A stretch of DNA of 64,000 nt from Kocuria palustris (GTDB lineage: Bacteria; Actinomycetota; Actinomycetes; Actinomycetales; Micrococcaceae). How positions within the stretch are numbered: position 1 is the first letter of the stretch; each line of letters begins with the position of its first letter. Under the pieces are notes generated by a model, which worked only from the letters and a program-made list of their open reading frames with translations, was not told the origin of the DNA and ran no database searches. Location of the stretch: the NCBI RefSeq assembly GCF_007666205.1, contig NZ_VDOR01000002.1:124001-188000 (forward strand), written 5' to 3'. This document shows positions 1-7,591 of the stretch, in pieces. The position numbers and the translations under genes are program-made.

Positions 1-289
1 GCGGAGCGCTGCCCATGAGCTGGGTGTACCCGGCCAGCGGCAGATCGGCCTCCCAGTCGCTGCCGCTGGCGGAGAGCACGCTCAGCCCGCGCGACGGCAG
101 CCGGTCCAGCAGCTCGCGGATCAGCCGGGACTTGCCGATGCCCACCGGCCCGGTGAGCACGGCCGTGCGCGGATGGCCGCGGCGCACCTCCTGGAACAGG
201 CGCAGCAGATGCTCCAGCTGCGCGTCGCGTCCCGTGAGCGCGGCGTCGCCGAGGCGTCCGGGGGGATCCAGTGGCATGCGCCCGATCAT
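1..289 (-). CDS. LuxR/MalT-type AAA ATPase transcriptional regulator, N-terminal part (runs off window)
   Basis: Only the first 96 residues are in the window; the gene continues past base 1. The translation shows a P-loop NTPase: a short leader, then a Walker A motif GPVGIGKS at residues 47-54, preceded by TAVLT and followed by SRLIRELLDRLP. This is the arrangement of large LuxR-family regulators with an N-terminal ATPase and a C-terminal helix-turn-helix. It lies just beyond benD on the same strand, after a strong terminator. In Corynebacterium glutamicum the benzoate activator BenR is a LuxR-type protein beside benABCD, so a BenR-like role is a reasonable inference. The HTH itself is not visible. 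The start at 289 (ATG) has no clear ribosome site; ATG at 277 is an alternative. Confidence 0.6.
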   Translation of the reverse strand, partial: MIGRMPLDPPGRLGDAALTGRDAQLEHLLRLFQEVRRGHPRTAVLTGPVGIGKSRLIRELLDRLPSRGLSVLSASGSDWEADLPLAGYTQLMGSAP

Positions 290-375
290 AGCCAGGCAGC
301 CCGGGGACGGTCCCGCCCGCCCGCGGGCGGGACGGGGCAGAGGCAGAGGGGCAGAGGTCCCGGGGCGCGGAGGCC

Positions 376-416
376 GCAGGAGCCGGGCGCCTCGCGATGA
401 GGCGCCCGGCTCCTGC
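376..416 (-). terminator. ben operon terminator
   Basis: A perfect 18-bp stem with a 5-base loop lies between the benD stop and the next gene on the minus strand. A second perfect 11-bp inverted repeat sits at 310-333. The pair separates benABCD from the downstream regulator, so the regulator probably has its own promoter. There is no long T tract, as is usual for GC-rich actinomycetes. Confidence 0.75.
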
Positions 417-447
417 GGGTGCGGCGGCCGCTGCGCGGCGAGGGAGC

Positions 448-1353
448 TCAGCCCTGGTCGCCGCCGCCCACCGGCAGCACGGAGCCGGTGATGTACGAGG
501 CCTCGTCCGAGGCGAGGAACACGATCGGAGCGGTCTGCTCCTCGAGGGTCCCGTACCGCTTCATGAACGAGGAGCTGACGGTCTGATCCACGATGGTGCG
601 GTACCAGGCCTCCTCCTGCTCGCCCTCGGGGCCCGGCCCCCGCTGGACCGCCCGCGGGGGCGCCAGCGTGCCGCCCGGGGCAGTGGCCACCACGCGGATG
701 CCGCGCTCGGCCACCTCGAAGGCCAGCGCCTTGGTCAGCGCGTTGACGCCGCCCTTGGCCGCCGCGTAGGGCACGCGGTTGAGGCCTCCCGTGGCCACGG
801 AGGACACGTTGACGATCGTCCCGGAGCCGGCCTCGAGCATGGGCGCGAGCACCGCATGGCACGAGTACAGCGTGGGGAACAGCGAGCGCCGGATCTCCTT
901 GTCGATCTTCTCGACGTCGTACTCCTCGTACGGACGGGCCCAGATGGTCCCCCCGACGTTGTTGATGAGCACGTCGATCCGGCCGTGCGCCTCCAGCGCG
1001 GCGGCGACGAACTGCTCCGCGCCGGAGGCCTGCTCCAGGTCCACGCCGGTCACGGCCGTGGCCCGCCCGGAGCCCGCGTCCGCGCGCTCGTTGATGCCGT
1101 CGGCGACCTCCTCGGCGATCTCGGAGCGGTCCACGAGCACGACCGTGCCGCCCTCCGCCGCCACGCGCTCGGCGACGGCGCGCCCGATCCCCTGGGCGGC
1201 GCCCGTCACGACGACGACCTTGCCGTCGAAGCGCCCCGGGCTCAGGGCCGCGGGCCGTTGCGCGCCGGTCTCGGCGGTCGGCATGCCCGAGACGTCGGTG
1301 CCGGTCGCCCCGGGCGTCCCGGGATCCTTCTGCCGGTCCTGGCCCGCCATCAT
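448..1353 (-). CDS. benD: cis-1,6-dihydroxycyclohexadiene-1-carboxylate dehydrogenase (benzoate diol dehydrogenase)
   Basis: 301-residue short-chain dehydrogenase. It oxidises the benzoate cis-diol made by BenABC to catechol with release of CO2 and NADH. Visible SDR motifs are TGAAQGIG at residues 50-57, NNVGG at 131-135, the catalytic serines around 184-185 and YAAAK with Tyr196 and Lys200. A Pro/Ala-rich extension of about 40 residues precedes the Rossmann fold, longer than in typical BenD. The ATG at 1353 overlaps the benC stop as ATGA and has GGAGG directly upstream, so the two are translationally coupled. A second Met follows at 1350. The assignment rests on the SDR motifs and on being the last gene of a benABCD operon. 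Confidence 0.92.
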   Translation of the reverse strand: MMAGQDRQKDPGTPGATGTDVSGMPTAETGAQRPAALSPGRFDGKVVVVTGAAQGIGRAVAERVAAEGGTVVLVDRSEIAEEVADGINERADAGSGRATAVTGVDLEQASGAEQFVAAALEAHGRIDVLINNVGGTIWARPYEEYDVEKIDKEIRRSLFPTLYSCHAVLAPMLEAGSGTIVNVSSVATGGLNRVPYAAAKGGVNALTKALAFEVAERGIRVVATAPGGTLAPPRAVQRGPGPEGEQEEAWYRTIVDQTVSSSFMKRYGTLEEQTAPIVFLASDEASYITGSVLPVGGGDQG

Positions 1354-2951
1354 GCCTCCGGGCCGGCGGCGGCGTCCGGCTTCTCGGTCGCGGAGTCGTC
1401 GTGGGCGTCGACGGCGGTGTCCATGGTCTGCTTGGCCTGCACCGTGTGGGACTGGACCAGCTCCAGGACCTTGTCGAGCTCGCCGGCGCGCATGAGCTCG
1501 ACGAGCTCGTGGTGATCCCGCACCACGGACTCGAAGATCACGCCGCCGTTGTCGAGCGCCTCGCGCATGTGGGTCGGGGTGTCCAGGCCCTGGTACGCGG
1601 TGAGCAGCGCCGGGTTGTCGGCGACCGTGAACGGGTACTCGTGGAAGTCGTAGTTGGCGTCCACGAAGGCCTGGGCGTCGACGAGCTTGCCGTCCTCGAC
1701 CGTGCCGTCGCACTTGTCCGCCAGGCGAGCCCAGTTGTCGAGCTGCTCCTCCGTCAGCTTGCCGATCAGCAGCCGCGCCGCGGCCGTCTCGAGGCCCGCG
1801 CGGGCGTCGAGGTGCGCCGCGGTGTCGACCTTGCCGAACTTCAGCACGCCGGTCTCCATGGACGAGACGGCCGCCTCCTGCGAGGTGTTCTCGTCGATCT
1901 GGTCGGAGGAGACCGGGGCGCCCGTCTCGTCGTCGCCGCCCGTGGTGCCCTTGGGCGCGAAGCGCTCGAAGTAGAAGTTCGCCGGGTTCACCTGCTCGTC
2001 CTCGAGCCACTTGGACACGGCGTTGACCATGGGGGGCGGGCCGCACAGGTAGATGTCGACATCGCCGTCGGCGAGGTGCTCCGGCTCGGTGATCTGCGTG
2101 ACGTAGCCGGTGTGCGGGGCGGAGGTCCCCTCCTCGGAGGCGATGTAGTCCCAGGTGAAGTCCGACAGGCGGTCCTCGTAGGCCTTGAGCAGGTCGAGCC
2201 CGACGATGTCGGCCTCGCGGGTCACGCCGTAGATGAGGTGCACGGGCTGATCGGTCCCGGAGTCCGCGAGCTTCTCGAGGATCGACAGCAGCGGCGCCAG
2301 GCCGGTGCCGCCGGCCAGCAGGAGCAGGCGGCGCTTGGGCTCGCGCAGGAAGAAGGAGCCGAAGGGGCCCGAGAACTCGATCTCGTCGCCCTCCTGCGCG
2401 CGGTCGCGCAGGTACTCCGACATGGCGCCCTTCTCCGAGATGCGGACCATGAAGGTGGTCTCGTCGGTGTCGGGGCCGCTGGACATCGAGTACGAGCGGA
2501 CCTCGTCCGTGCCCGGGACCTTGATGTTCACGTACTGGCCCGGGAGGAAGGCCAGCTCGTCGCGGTTGGGGACGTCGATGCCGAAGGAGATCGTGGAGTC
2601 CGAGTGGCGCTCGATCCGGTCGACCTTCCCCTGGAAGGTCACGGCGGAGGTCTTGGCGATCTCGGACGTGCTCGGGATGTTCACCGACATGTCCGACTCG
2701 GGCATGGCCTGGCACGTGAGGACGTAGCCCTTCTCGAGCTCGTCCTCGGTCATCGCGTCGTCGATGAAGTCCCCGGGATCGAAGTCGCCCGATTCGCAGA
2801 AGGACTTGCAGGTGCCGCAGGCGCCGTCGCGGCAGTCGGACGGGATGTTGATCTTCGCCTTGAACGCGGCGTCCATGATGGTCTCCATGTCACCCACCTT
2901 GATGACCTTGGTGACGCCGTCCTCGAAGTTCAGTGCGACCTGGTTGGGCAT
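1350..2951 (-). CDS. benC: Benzoate 1,2-dioxygenase reductase with C-terminal FCD-like domain
   Basis: 533 residues. It passes electrons from NADH to the BenAB oxygenase. The N-terminus is a plant-type 2Fe-2S ferredoxin with Cys40, Cys45, Cys48 and Cys80. A ferredoxin-reductase module follows: FAD motif RSYS at 152-155, NAD motif AGGTGLAP at 213-220 and CGPPPM at 303-308. Classical BenC ends near residue 340. Here an acidic linker leads to about 135 extra residues (375-510) that resemble the FCD ligand-binding domain of GntR regulators, with LETAARLL helices and histidines at His437, His481 and His502. No DNA-binding domain is attached. Start ATG 2951 has a GAGGAGA ribosome site. A 235-bp spacer separates it from benB. 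Confidence 0.93.
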   Translation of the reverse strand: MPNQVALNFEDGVTKVIKVGDMETIMDAAFKAKINIPSDCRDGACGTCKSFCESGDFDPGDFIDDAMTEDELEKGYVLTCQAMPESDMSVNIPSTSEIAKTSAVTFQGKVDRIERHSDSTISFGIDVPNRDELAFLPGQYVNIKVPGTDEVRSYSMSSGPDTDETTFMVRISEKGAMSEYLRDRAQEGDEIEFSGPFGSFFLREPKRRLLLLAGGTGLAPLLSILEKLADSGTDQPVHLIYGVTREADIVGLDLLKAYEDRLSDFTWDYIASEEGTSAPHTGYVTQITEPEHLADGDVDIYLCGPPPMVNAVSKWLEDEQVNPANFYFERFAPKGTTGGDDETGAPVSSDQIDENTSQEAAVSSMETGVLKFGKVDTAAHLDARAGLETAAARLLIGKLTEEQLDNWARLADKCDGTVEDGKLVDAQAFVDANYDFHEYPFTVADNPALLTAYQGLDTPTHMREALDNGGVIFESVVRDHHELVELMRAGELDKVLELVQSHTVQAKQTMDTAVDAHDDSATEKPDAAAGPEA

Positions 2952-3056
2952 GGTCTTCTCCTCGTCCTCTGCGGCGCTGCGGCCGCGTCAGGAAGTGCAT
3001 GGGGCGGAAAGGGCGCGGAGGCGGTGCTGCGCTGCGCGCCTTCCGTGGTCTCGGAT

Positions 3057-3171
3057 CGGCCCGGGGAGCTCCCGGGCCGGGGGCGGAGCGCCCGGCACAG
3101 GGGCGGCCCGCGGAACGGCCGACGCCCGACGGCCCACCGCCATGATCCCGGGGATCGTGGACGGCGGGCCG
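3057..3171 (-). other. Paired hairpins in the benB-benC spacer
   Basis: The 235-bp spacer between benB and benC holds no gene. It carries two inverted repeats. One is an imperfect stem of about 20 bp at 3130-3171, starting 15 bases after the benB stop. The other is a perfect 9-bp stem with a 5-base loop at 3057-3079. They could be an attenuator or an mRNA-processing and stability element that lowers benCD relative to benAB. This is inferred from structure and position only. Confidence 0.45.
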
Positions 3172-3186
3172 CGGGGCTCGGGGGCC

Positions 3187-3702
3187 TCAGATCATGTAGA
3201 TGTCGATCACCTGGTGGATGTAGTCGTTCTTGAGCACGACCTTCTTCCTGGTGATCTGGGGCTTGTCGCCGGAGAGGTCGATGTCGACCTCGGTGTAGCC
3301 CCAGTAGTACATGTCGTTGTTGTAGCGGAAGTACCCGGTCAGCCAGTTGTACCGGACGTGGACGGTGTCCCCGTCGCGGCCCAGGACCTCGATGTCCGAG
3401 AGGTTGTGGCTGTGCCGCGGCTCCGGCAGCGAGGTGGCCGACGAGCGGTCCGTCTTGATGCGGAAGACGCGGTCCTCCAGGCCGCCGCGGTTGGAGTAGT
3501 AGATCAGCGAGATCTCGCTCTGCGGATCCGTGGTCAGCTCGTGGTCGTCGTCCCACGCCGGCATCCAGAACTCGGCATCCGGGTGGTAGCACTCGATCCA
3601 CGCGTCGAAGTCGCGGTCGTCGAGCAGGCGGGCCTCGCGGTGGAGGAACGCTCGGACGGTCTCGAGGACCTGGATGTCCTCCGTGCTCATGAGCTCAGCC
3701 AT
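3187..3702 (-). CDS. benB: Benzoate 1,2-dioxygenase small (beta) subunit
   Basis: 171 residues, the usual size of the structural beta subunit of Rieske non-heme iron ring-hydroxylating dioxygenases (alpha3beta3). It shows the family pattern of an N-terminal helix (VRAFLHREARLLDDRDFDAW), then CYHPDAEFWMPAW, and a C-terminal beta sheet rich in Tyr and Trp. It has no cofactor ligands of its own. Start ATG 3702 is preceded by AAGGAG. It follows benA by 47 bases in the same operon. Confidence is high because of its position between benA and benC. Confidence 0.95.
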   Translation of the reverse strand: MAELMSTEDIQVLETVRAFLHREARLLDDRDFDAWIECYHPDAEFWMPAWDDDHELTTDPQSEISLIYYSNRGGLEDRVFRIKTDRSSATSLPEPRHSHNLSDIEVLGRDGDTVHVRYNWLTGYFRYNNDMYYWGYTEVDIDLSGDKPQITRKKVVLKNDYIHQVIDIYMI

Positions 3703-3749
3703 GTGGTGTCTCCTTCGGGTATGGGGATCGGTCTGCGGGCGGGTCGAGC

Positions 3750-5126
3750 TCAGCGCGAGGCGGCAGCCGCCTCCTGAGCCTCCTCGGCCTGCAGGCCGTT
3801 CTCCATGACCTCGTGCCAGTAGCCGTGCTGGATCGGGTACAGGCCCTCGTCCTCGGTCTTCACGCCCGAGGCGATGACCCGGTCCATGCCCAGCGCCCTG
3901 GCCTGCTCGTCCGGGCCCTTGATCTCGTGCTCGGCGCCGCGGGTCATGTCGTTCCACTGGGCGTCCTTGGCCCAGTAGGTCTTGTTGCAGGAGCGGAACT
4001 CCTCCAGGTCGTCCGGCGTGGCCATGCCCGAGGCGTTGAAGAAGTCCTCGTACTGGCGGATGCGGTTGGCGCGCGACTCCTTGGACTCGCCCACGGGGGC
4101 GATGCAGTAGATCGTCACCTCGGTCTTGTCCGCCGACAGCGGGCGGAAGACGCGGATCTGCGACGAGAACTGATCCATCACGTAGACGTTCGGGTAGAGG
4201 CACAGGTTGCGCGAGATGTTGACCATGAAGTTGGCCATCTCCTCGCCGTACTTCTCCACGAGCTCCTCGCGGCGGTCCCACAGCGGGCGGTCCTGCGGGT
4301 TGCCCCACTCCTGCCACAGCAGCAGGTGGCCGTGCTCGAACGAGTAGAAGCCGCCCTTCTGCTTGCCCCACTTGCCGGCGTCCATGGCCTTGGTGGTGTT
4401 GGTGGAGTCGCCCGACGAGCGGCGCGACGTGGTCGCGGCGTAGTTCCAGTGCACGGAGGTGACGTGGTAGCCGTCGGCGCCGTTCTCCGCCTGGACCTTC
4501 CAGTTGCCGTCGTAGGTGTAGGTGGAGGCGCCGCGCAGGACCTCGAGGCCGTCCGGGGACTGGTCGACGATCGAGTCGATGACCTTGGTGGCGTCGCCGA
4601 GGTGCTCCTCGAGGGGCTTGACGTCCGGGTTCAGCGAGCCGAACAGGAAGCCGCGGTAGGACTCGAAGCGCGCGACCTTCGTGAGGTCGTGCGAGCCCTC
4701 CTTGTTGAAGCCCTCCGGGTAGGCGCCGTTGCGGCCGTCCTTGACCTTGAGCAGCTCGCCGCTGTTGCGGAAGGTCCAGCCGTGGAACGGGCAGGTGAAC
4801 GTGGTCCGGTTGTCCGTCTTCCGGCGGCAGAGCATGGCGCCGCGGTGCGCGCAGGCGTTGATGATGCAGTGCAGCTGCTCGTCCTTGTCGCGGGTGATCA
4901 CGACGGGGGTGCGGCCGATGTAGGTCGTGTAGTAGTCGCCGACGTTCGGGATCTGCGACTCGTGCGCCAGGTAGATCCAGTTGCCCTCGAAGATGTACTT
5001 CATCTCCAGCTCGAAGACCTCTTCGTCGGTGAAGATCTCGCGCTTGGCGCGGATGACGCCGTTCTCGCGGTCGTCGATCACGGCGTTGTCGATGACGTCG
5101 TGCAGATGGGTCAGGTTCTCAGTCAT
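3750..5126 (-). CDS. benA: Benzoate 1,2-dioxygenase large (alpha) subunit
   Basis: 458-residue oxygenase that dihydroxylates benzoate to the cis-1,2-diol. The Rieske cluster is visible as Cys92-x-His94 and Cys112-x2-His115. The mononuclear iron site is the DGYHVTSVH segment, with Asp218, His221 and His226. The start was placed at ATG 5126 because GGAGGAG lies just upstream and the Met begins the conserved MTENL-type N-terminus; the open frame extends further but has no other signal. It is the first gene of benABCD and is divergent from catA across a 351-bp control region. Confidence 0.96.
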   Translation of the reverse strand: MTENLTHLHDVIDNAVIDDRENGVIRAKREIFTDEEVFELEMKYIFEGNWIYLAHESQIPNVGDYYTTYIGRTPVVITRDKDEQLHCIINACAHRGAMLCRRKTDNRTTFTCPFHGWTFRNSGELLKVKDGRNGAYPEGFNKEGSHDLTKVARFESYRGFLFGSLNPDVKPLEEHLGDATKVIDSIVDQSPDGLEVLRGASTYTYDGNWKVQAENGADGYHVTSVHWNYAATTSRRSSGDSTNTTKAMDAGKWGKQKGGFYSFEHGHLLLWQEWGNPQDRPLWDRREELVEKYGEEMANFMVNISRNLCLYPNVYVMDQFSSQIRVFRPLSADKTEVTIYCIAPVGESKESRANRIRQYEDFFNASGMATPDDLEEFRSCNKTYWAKDAQWNDMTRGAEHEIKGPDEQARALGMDRVIASGVKTEDEGLYPIQHGYWHEVMENGLQAEEAQEAAAASR

Positions 5127-5237
5127 GGCTCCTCCTGGAGTGTCGACCGGCCGCGGCGGCGGCTGGGGCCGGGCGGCTGTGCGGCGCCACCGCCCGCGGC
5201 GATGTGATCGCGGACATGTGACGTGCGTCCAATGATG

Positions 5238-5251
5238 CCCCAAGTCTGGGG
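5238..5251. promoter_or_regulatory. Palindrome in the ben-cat intergenic region
   Basis: CCCCA-AGTC-TGGGG is a perfect 5-4-5 inverted repeat. It lies 112 bases upstream of the benA start and 4 bases from a CRP-like site. It is a candidate operator for the pathway-specific regulator, but no binding consensus is known to me for this regulator. Confidence 0.35.
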
Positions 5252-5254
5252 TTC

Positions 5255-5270
5255 GGTGATCACCCTCACA
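5255..5270. promoter_or_regulatory. CRP/GlxR-like binding site between benA and catA
   Basis: GGTGATCACCCTCACA matches the actinobacterial CRP-family consensus TGTGA-N6-TCACA at 9 of 10 defined positions. Its position between divergent benA and catA suits cAMP-dependent carbon control of both. In corynebacteria GlxR recognises this consensus. Binding here is inferred from sequence. Confidence 0.5.
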
Positions 5271-5343
5271 TCAGGGGAATGCCTAGTGGGGGGCAAGGGG
5301 TCGGAATGCTGTCCAGCGAGAAGAGATGCCCTGGCATTCATAT

Positions 5344-5373
5344 TTGTGATGTGAGCAATCCGAAGCCTAGGCT
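5344..5373 (+). promoter_or_regulatory. Candidate catA promoter
   Basis: TTGTGA at 5344-5349 and TAGGCT at 5368-5373 are separated by 18 bases, about 105 bases before the catA start. The -10 fits the actinobacterial TANNNT pattern. It lies between the two CRP-like sites. Confidence 0.4.
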
Positions 5374-5376
5374 GGG

Positions 5377-5392
5377 TGTATCGCACATCACA
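5377..5392. promoter_or_regulatory. Second, weaker CRP/GlxR-like site upstream of catA
   Basis: TGTATCGCACATCACA matches TGTGA-N6-TCACA at 8 of 10 defined positions. It begins 4 bases after the putative catA -10, so a bound protein would overlap the transcription start and would be expected to repress. Confidence 0.35.
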
Positions 5393-5477
5393 GGTGCGCC
5401 CGGATCACCCGCTCCGGACAGCGCCGGCCGCCGGACGGCCGGCGCGCCGCGGCAGGCAGAACTACGTGGAGGTCGAC

Positions 5478-6347
5478 ATGACTGAATCCCGCAAGGAGAA
5501 CGAGGGCACCGCCGTCGAGGCCGGCTCGCTCGCCACCCAGCGCTTCGCCGAGTCCGGCAAGCTCTCGGGTCTGCAGGTCCCCAAGGAGCGCGTCGACGCG
5601 ATCGCCTCGGACCTGGTCAACGCCCTGAACGAGGTCGCGGTCAAGCACAGCGCGACCTACGAGGAGTACAACGCCTTCAAGGCCTGGCTCATCAAGGTCG
5701 GCGCGGACGGCGAGTGGCCGCTGTTCCTCGACGTCTGGCTCGAGCACACCATCGAGGACATCAACTCCCAGGACCGCCCGGGAGTCGTCGGCACCATCGA
5801 GGGCCCGTACTACGTCCCGAACGCCCCCCAGATGCAGACCCCTGCCACGCTCGAGATGCGCGAGGACGAGGAGGGCACGCCGCTGGTGTTCCAGGGCGAC
5901 TTCACGGACACCTCCGGCAGCCCGATCAAGGACGCCACCGTCGAGATGTGGCACGCGGACGCCCTGGGCTTCTACTCGCAGTACGCCCCGGAGCTGCCCA
6001 AGTGGCTGTTCCGCGGCACCGTCTCGGCGGACGACAACGGCCACTTCGAGATCCACACCAAGCGCCCCGCGCCGTACCAGATCCCGACCGACGGCGCCTG
6101 CGGCCAGCTGATCGCCGCCGCCGGCTGGCACGCCTGGCGCCCGGCCCACATCCACATCAAGGTGCACGCCCCGGGCTTCCAGCTGGTCACCCAGCAGCTC
6201 TACTTCCCCGGCGACATCCACAACGAGGACGACATCGCCAGCGCCGTGAAGCCGGAGCTCATGCTCGATCCCAAGCCGGCCGAGAACGGCGACGGAGAGG
6301 TCGTGACCTACGACTACGTCCTGGCTCGCGAGGGCGAGACCAAGTGA
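5478..6347 (+). CDS. catA: Catechol 1,2-dioxygenase
   Basis: 289 residues. Intradiol ring cleavage of catechol to cis,cis-muconate, the step after BenABCD. The four Fe(III) ligands of the family are visible as Tyr166 (in GFYSQY), Tyr200 (APYQIP), His224 and His226 (PAHIHIKVH). The alpha-helical dimerisation region is N-terminal and the beta sandwich starts near residue 110 (GPYYVPNAP). Start ATG 5478 has GGAGG at 5468-5472. The gene stands alone, divergent from benABCD, and ends at its own terminator. The muconate cycloisomerase genes catB and catC are not adjacent, so the pathway must continue elsewhere. Confidence 0.96.
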   Translation: MTESRKENEGTAVEAGSLATQRFAESGKLSGLQVPKERVDAIASDLVNALNEVAVKHSATYEEYNAFKAWLIKVGADGEWPLFLDVWLEHTIEDINSQDRPGVVGTIEGPYYVPNAPQMQTPATLEMREDEEGTPLVFQGDFTDTSGSPIKDATVEMWHADALGFYSQYAPELPKWLFRGTVSADDNGHFEIHTKRPAPYQIPTDGACGQLIAAAGWHAWRPAHIHIKVHAPGFQLVTQQLYFPGDIHNEDDIASAVKPELMLDPKPAENGDGEVVTYDYVLAREGETK

Positions 6348-6414
6348 TCTGATCCCCCGCGGGGATCGGTCGTTCCCGCGCCGGCATCGTCGCCGGTCGA
6401 GGGGACCGCTGCGG

Positions 6415-6459
6415 CAGGCCCCCGCCTCCGACCCGTCCGCGGGTCGAGGCGGGGGCCTG
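6415..6459 (+). terminator. catA terminator
   Basis: Long GC-rich stem of about 20 bp (left arm 6415-6435, right arm 6440-6459), located 68 bases after the catA stop. A smaller palindrome lies at 6351-6367 immediately after the stop. Confidence 0.75.
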
Positions 6460-6561
6460 TCGGCCGTTCGGAGCGACGGCGCTGGTCAGGCCGGGAGCGG
6501 GAGGGGTCGGACGGGGCGGTCCGGATGCCGGGGAGCGCGAGACCGATGATTCTTCGACCTC

Positions 6562-6590
6562 TTGTCGGGCGGGTGTCCGTCCCCTATATT
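6562..6590 (+). promoter_or_regulatory. Strong sigma-A type promoter for the 6C-like RNA
   Basis: TTGTCG at 6562-6567 and TATATT at 6585-6590 with an optimal 17-base spacer. It is one of the two best promoter matches in the window, and no open reading frame with a ribosome site follows. Transcription is predicted to start near 6597. Confidence 0.75.
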
Positions 6591-6596
6591 GGTGAT

Positions 6597-6730
6597 GTCG
6601 CGCGTATCGGCCCGAGGACGTCCCCCGAAGTGTCCTCGGATGATTCCCGCGCGCGATGGACGCGTCCCATTCCCCCGATGCGGACGCAGAACGGGCCCTG
6701 CTGATCCCCCAAGCGGCAGGGCCCGTTCGC
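6597..6730 (+). ncRNA. 6C-like small RNA (C-loop hairpin RNA)
   Basis: A candidate RNA of about 130 nt starts 7 bases after a near-consensus promoter. It contains three hairpins, each exposing UCCCCC in the loop. Hairpin 1 at 6612-6639 has an 8-bp stem. Hairpin 2 at 6662-6687 has a stem of about 9 bp. Hairpin 3 at 6690-6727 has a perfect 12-bp stem and can act as terminator. The 6C RNA family of Actinobacteria is defined by stem-loops with C-rich loops that pair with G-rich mRNA leaders. The third hairpin is outside the two-stem minimum I recall for the family. No coding potential was seen. Exact ends are predicted. Confidence 0.72.
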
Positions 6731-6799
6731 ATGCCCGGGCCTCGCTGCGGCAGGGCCCGGGCGGCGACGGGCCCGTCGCCGGTGCCGGGCGCGCTCGGC

Positions 6800-7513
6800 T
6801 CAGCGGCGCTCGCCGCGGATCCAGGACGAGTCGTAGCCGTCGCCCTCCGGCGGCCGCCCGGGCTCGTCGCCGAAGCGGCCGGGGTACTCCTCGTCCCAGT
6901 CCACGCGGCGCAGGGGCGCGTCGTCGTCGTCGTCCGGCACGGTCAGCCGGGAGGCCGCGACGAGCCCGAAGGCCAGGCCGGCGAACGTGACCAGGGTCGC
7001 GGCGCTCACGAGCCAGACGATGGTCCAGGGCGACCCGGTCTCGGGGGAGGCGGCATCCGTCCAGAAGGCCGCTGCCAGGAAGGCGATCGCCAGGGCGAGC
7101 ACGAGGCCCGGGAGCAGCCAGAGGGCCCTCCCCGGTCGGTGCTCCCGGCGCGGCAGCCGCAGCACGGCCGGGACGCCCAGGGCCACGGCCAGGAAGCCGG
7201 CCGCCCCGAGGATCGCGGGCAGCAGCCCCAGGGCCCCCAGCAGAGCCCGGCCCGAGGCGCCGAAGGCGACCGCGAGCAGGATCCCCAGGCTGATCAGCGC
7301 GAAGGAGACGCCGCGCACGGCCCGACGGCGGGCGCGGATCGCCGGCCGGTCACCCGCGGACGGATCGTCCTGCCCGGGGCCGCCCCGCGCCGAGACGTCG
7401 CGCGCCGGGGGCGCGGGCGGCTGCTCGTCGCGCATGCGCCCCCACGGCCCGCGCGGGCCCGAAGGGTCGGCGGCGGCCCGCTCGTGCGGGTGATCGTGCG
7501 GGTGATCGGTCAT
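6800..7513 (-). CDS. Membrane protein of unknown function
   Basis: 237 residues. The N-terminal 65 residues are hydrophilic, His/Pro/Arg-rich and probably disordered (MTDHPHDHPHE). Four hydrophobic segments follow at roughly residues 70-88, 92-113, 130-150 and 165-186. The C-terminal tail is acidic, ending in a Gly/Asp-rich stretch with DWDEEYPGRFGDEPG. No family was recognised. Start ATG 7513 has GGAGG 8 bases upstream. It lies 78 bases downstream of the GNAT-like gene on the same strand and may share its transcript. Confidence 0.7.
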   Translation of the reverse strand: MTDHPHDHPHERAAADPSGPRGPWGRMRDEQPPAPPARDVSARGGPGQDDPSAGDRPAIRARRRAVRGVSFALISLGILLAVAFGASGRALLGALGLLPAILGAAGFLAVALGVPAVLRLPRREHRPGRALWLLPGLVLALAIAFLAAAFWTDAASPETGSPWTIVWLVSAATLVTFAGLAFGLVAASRLTVPDDDDDAPLRRVDWDEEYPGRFGDEPGRPPEGDGYDSSWIRGERR

Positions 7514-7591
7514 GCCTCGTCGCCTCCTGCCGGTGCGCGGATCCGCCGGACCGGGCCGGTCGGCGATGGCCGGTGCCGAGTCCGTGGCTCC

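Noticed and set aside
5279-5485. Short ORF in the ben-cat intergenic region
   Set aside because: It overlaps the promoter and operator sites and the catA ribosome site, and has no protein-like pattern.
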